Of a DNA stretch of 64,000 bases, positions 61,953-64,000 are shown in pieces. The stretch's first letter is position 1. Each line of letters opens with the position of its first letter. Made by a program: the position numbers and the translations under genes. The notes under the pieces are model-generated. The model saw only the letters and a program-made list of their open reading frames with translations, did no database searches and was not told where the DNA came from. Source of the DNA: JAUICS01 sp964384335 (GTDB lineage Bacteria; Pseudomonadota; Alphaproteobacteria; Micavibrionales; Micavibrionaceae); the NCBI GenBank assembly GCA_964384335.1, contig CAYLKN010000008.1, positions 1 to 64,000 on the forward strand, read 5' to 3'.

Positions 61953-62237
61953 TCAGAGATGTTTGTTCAGCCTGTCTTTCAATCCTTTGCCGCATTTAAA
62001 AAACGGTAAGTATTTTTCCTCGACATAAACTTTTTCGCCGGTACGGGGATTGCGTCCCACTCTTTCCTGCCTGTGCTTGACAGTAAACGCACCGAAACCC
62101 CGGAGCTCTATTCTGTCTCTGTTTGCAAGGGCATTGGTTATTTCATCAAAAATGGTGTCCACAATCTTTTCAATGTCCCTTATAAAAAGATGCGGGCTTT
62201 GTTCGGCAAGTCTTTGAACAAGTTCGGATTTAGTCAT
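61953..62237 (-). CDS. ihfB: Integration host factor beta subunit
   Basis: 94-residue HU/IHF-fold DNA-bending protein. MTKSELVQRLAEQSPHLF start, IELRGFGAFTVKHRQER saddle strand and the arm GRNPRTGEKVYVEEKYLPFFK with the intercalating Pro. The MTKSEL start and the KYLPFFKCGKGLKDR end favour IhfB over IhfA and HU. IHF is needed for sigma-54 promoters in many bacteria, in keeping with the flgK promoter nearby. Convergent with flgL. Confidence 0.9.
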   Translation of the reverse strand: MTKSELVQRLAEQSPHLFIRDIEKIVDTIFDEITNALANRDRIELRGFGAFTVKHRQERVGRNPRTGEKVYVEEKYLPFFKCGKGLKDRLNKHL

Positions 62238-62364
62238 TGGATACCCATCACTATAAAAATAACTTAAACAATGCTTTATATAATTTCACAATGCCCCAGT
62301 TCTGAAAAACCGTCAAGTCGAAGCTTAAAAAGAATGCATAGACAAAATTAATGCACTCCTTAAA

Positions 62365-64000
62365 TTAATCAGTTTTTTCTGCGTTTTCTTCTTCCAGAAT
62401 ATCTTTCCTGGAAAGCTTGCCGATCAGGGTTTTCGGGAGAGGGGTTTTACGAAACTCTATTATTTTCGGGATTTCCATGGGTGAAATCTTGTCTTTCAGG
62501 AAATTCTTAAGGGCATCGCTTTTCAGTTCAAACCCGTCCTTGCATTTAATCCAGGCCTTGACGATTTCACCTCTGTTATTGTCAGGAATGCCTGCAACAA
62601 TGCACTCTTCCACAGAGCTGTGCATATAGATTGCCTCTTCTATATTCCTTGGATAGACGTTGTATCCGTTCGTTATAATCATGTCCTTGATACGGTCTAC
62701 GATGGATACGTAGCCATCTTCGTCAATTTTTGCAATATCTGCCGTGTAAAGCCATCCGTCTTTGAGAACGGCCTCCGTTTCTTCCGTTTTGTTGTAATAC
62801 CCTTTCATGACCTGAGGCCCTTTAACGCAAAGTTCCCCGACCTCGCCCAAAGGCAAAACAGTTTTTTTATCGTCCTTATCCCGGATTTCAATATGCGTCC
62901 GGGGAAGAGGCAAACCAATCGATCCGGGCTTGTTTGTGCCCTGAAGTGGATTAACGCAAACCACAGGGCTGCTTTCCGTAAGGCCGTATCCTTCAACCAG
63001 GGTGCATCCGGTCATTTTCTCAAACTGAGCCTTGACTTCCACTGGAAGGGGAGCACCTCCGGAAATACAGTATTTAAGGGATGTCAGATCATGGTTTTTG
63101 CTTTCTTTTGAAGAGTTGATGGCCGTATAGATCGCCGGTACGGCAGGAAAAAACTGAGGTTTCCGTGCGTGAATGAGTTTCAGTGTCTGTTTGAGATCAA
63201 ACCGCGGCGTGGCGATAATCTCGAAACCTAGCTTTACGCTAAGGTTCATAACGGCGCTCATTGCAAAAATGTGAAAAAAAGGAATAACACCAAGCATTTT
63301 ATCCTGACCCGGCCTTGCGTCCGGAAACCAGAGCGCGCACTGTTCAACATTTGCGTAAAGATTGGCGTGTGTCAGCATAGCGGCTTTGGGGGTGCCCGTC
63401 GTTCCGCCTGTATACTGCAAAACCGCGATATCCTCTTCAGGTTTGACATCAGCCCCGGTCAGGCCAGTGTCCAAAGGCAGTGATCTGTAAGGTATGAGTT
63501 TTTGATCCAGATCCAAAGCATAGTCAAAACCATCGAATGACGAAATTTCCCCGGATTTAAACATTTTGAAAAGAAGACTTTTTGGAAATGGAAGCATATC
63601 CGAAAACCTGGCAACCAATATATTTTGTAAACAGGTTTTGTCTTTTATGCGCGTAAGTTTCCCAAAAATCATATCAAGATCAGCCGTAATCATTATGGTT
63701 GTCTGGCTGTCGTTAATCTGATTTTCAAGTTCTCTTTCCGCGTATAAGGGATTGTAATTAACGACGGTGGCGCCGGTCATGAGTACGGCATAGAAAGAAA
63801 TCAGGTAAAGGGGACAGTTCGGAAGCATTATCCCGACATGTTTACCCTTCGAAACGTCCATATCTTTAAGGAGAGCGGCAAGATGAACCGAGCGGGCATA
63901 AATTTCGCCCCACGTAAACTTTTTGCCAAGAAAATCAAATGCCGGCCTTGAAGAATATTGTGAGCCGGCCTCAACAATATAAGTGTGCAAAGGGCGGTTA
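62365..64000 (-). CDS. fadD: Long-chain fatty acid--CoA ligase (partial, 5' end off window)
   Basis: About 545 residues of an adenylate-forming ligase; the frame stays open to the right edge (NRPLHTYIVEAG), so the first 20-30 residues are missing. ATP motif YTGGTTGTPKAAMLTH, A5 EGYGLTESSP, A7 GWLYTADIAKIDEDGYVSI and A10 PKTLIGKLSRKDI are all present. FadD activates free fatty acids to acyl-CoA for beta-oxidation or lipid synthesis. It is one of several acyl-CoA ligase paralogs in typical alphaproteobacteria, so the symbol is tentative. Confidence 0.9.
   Translation of the reverse strand, partial: NRPLHTYIVEAGSQYSSRPAFDFLGKKFTWGEIYARSVHLAALLKDMDVSKGKHVGIMLPNCPLYLISFYAVLMTGATVVNYNPLYAERELENQINDSQTTIMITADLDMIFGKLTRIKDKTCLQNILVARFSDMLPFPKSLLFKMFKSGEISSFDGFDYALDLDQKLIPYRSLPLDTGLTGADVKPEEDIAVLQYTGGTTGTPKAAMLTHANLYANVEQCALWFPDARPGQDKMLGVIPFFHIFAMSAVMNLSVKLGFEIIATPRFDLKQTLKLIHARKPQFFPAVPAIYTAINSSKESKNHDLTSLKYCISGGAPLPVEVKAQFEKMTGCTLVEGYGLTESSPVVCVNPLQGTNKPGSIGLPLPRTHIEIRDKDDKKTVLPLGEVGELCVKGPQVMKGYYNKTEETEAVLKDGWLYTADIAKIDEDGYVSIVDRIKDMIITNGYNVYPRNIEEAIYMHSSVEECIVAGIPDNNRGEIVKAWIKCKDGFELKSDALKNFLKDKISPMEIPKIIEFRKTPLPKTLIGKLSRKDILEEENAEKTD

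Overview
The window is a bacterial scaffold segment, most likely from an alphaproteobacterium. Supporting this are the rpe plus heparinase II/III pair, an alphaproteobacterial-type SspB, ihfB, a ferredoxin and cysteine desulfurase next to a COG2945 hydrolase, and a flagellar flgK-flgL pair behind a sigma-54-like promoter. A Micavibrio-like relative would fit the mix of flagella and type IVB secretion genes, but that placement is inference. GC is moderate (mid to high 40s percent by eye) and coding density is high. I see no tRNA, rRNA, CRISPR array or insertion sequence. One 100-base run of N (11062-11161) lies inside a short-period tandem repeat, so this is a scaffold join.

Positions 1 to about 42 kb are mostly housekeeping. 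In order: a soluble lytic transglycosylase, htpX, rsmB, typA, rpe, a heparinase-like protein, hemH, a [2Fe-2S] ferredoxin and cysteine desulfurase, msrB, an RND efflux pair, sspB, a cyclic-nucleotide-binding protein, guaA, an AT-rich sulfotransferase islet, a response regulator plus HPt pair, prfB with its programmed frameshift, a 945-residue coiled-coil exported protein, and an EAL protein. These are followed by a ddl / alpha-beta hydrolase / membrane-anchored MurF-like cluster, cutA, rsmC, an AMIN lipoprotein, a WecA/MraY-type transferase, mnmC, an M3 oligopeptidase and a patatin.

Positions 42.3 to 49.8 kb (minus strand) hold part of a type IVB (Dot/Icm-like) secretion apparatus. The order is dotI-like, dotI, dotH/icmK, dotG/icmE, dotF/icmG, a small membrane ORF not previously called, an icmC-like double-module protein and an icmD-like protein. 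This matches the Legionella icmL-K-E-G-C-D order. The ATPases (DotB, DotL, DotO) and DotA/C/D are not in the window.

Divergent from it, at 50.0 to 58.25 kb (plus strand), is a tightly packed seven-gene operon. It encodes five paralogous exported proteins of a family I do not recognise, interrupted by an exported protein with a calcium-loop-like motif and a cysteine-rich M23-like protein whose zinc ligands look lost. This is the best candidate for an undescribed system: a multi-paralog periplasmic or secreted module probably associated with the type IVB apparatus. The window closes with flgK, flgL, ihfB and the C-terminal part of a long-chain acyl-CoA ligase gene that runs off the right edge.
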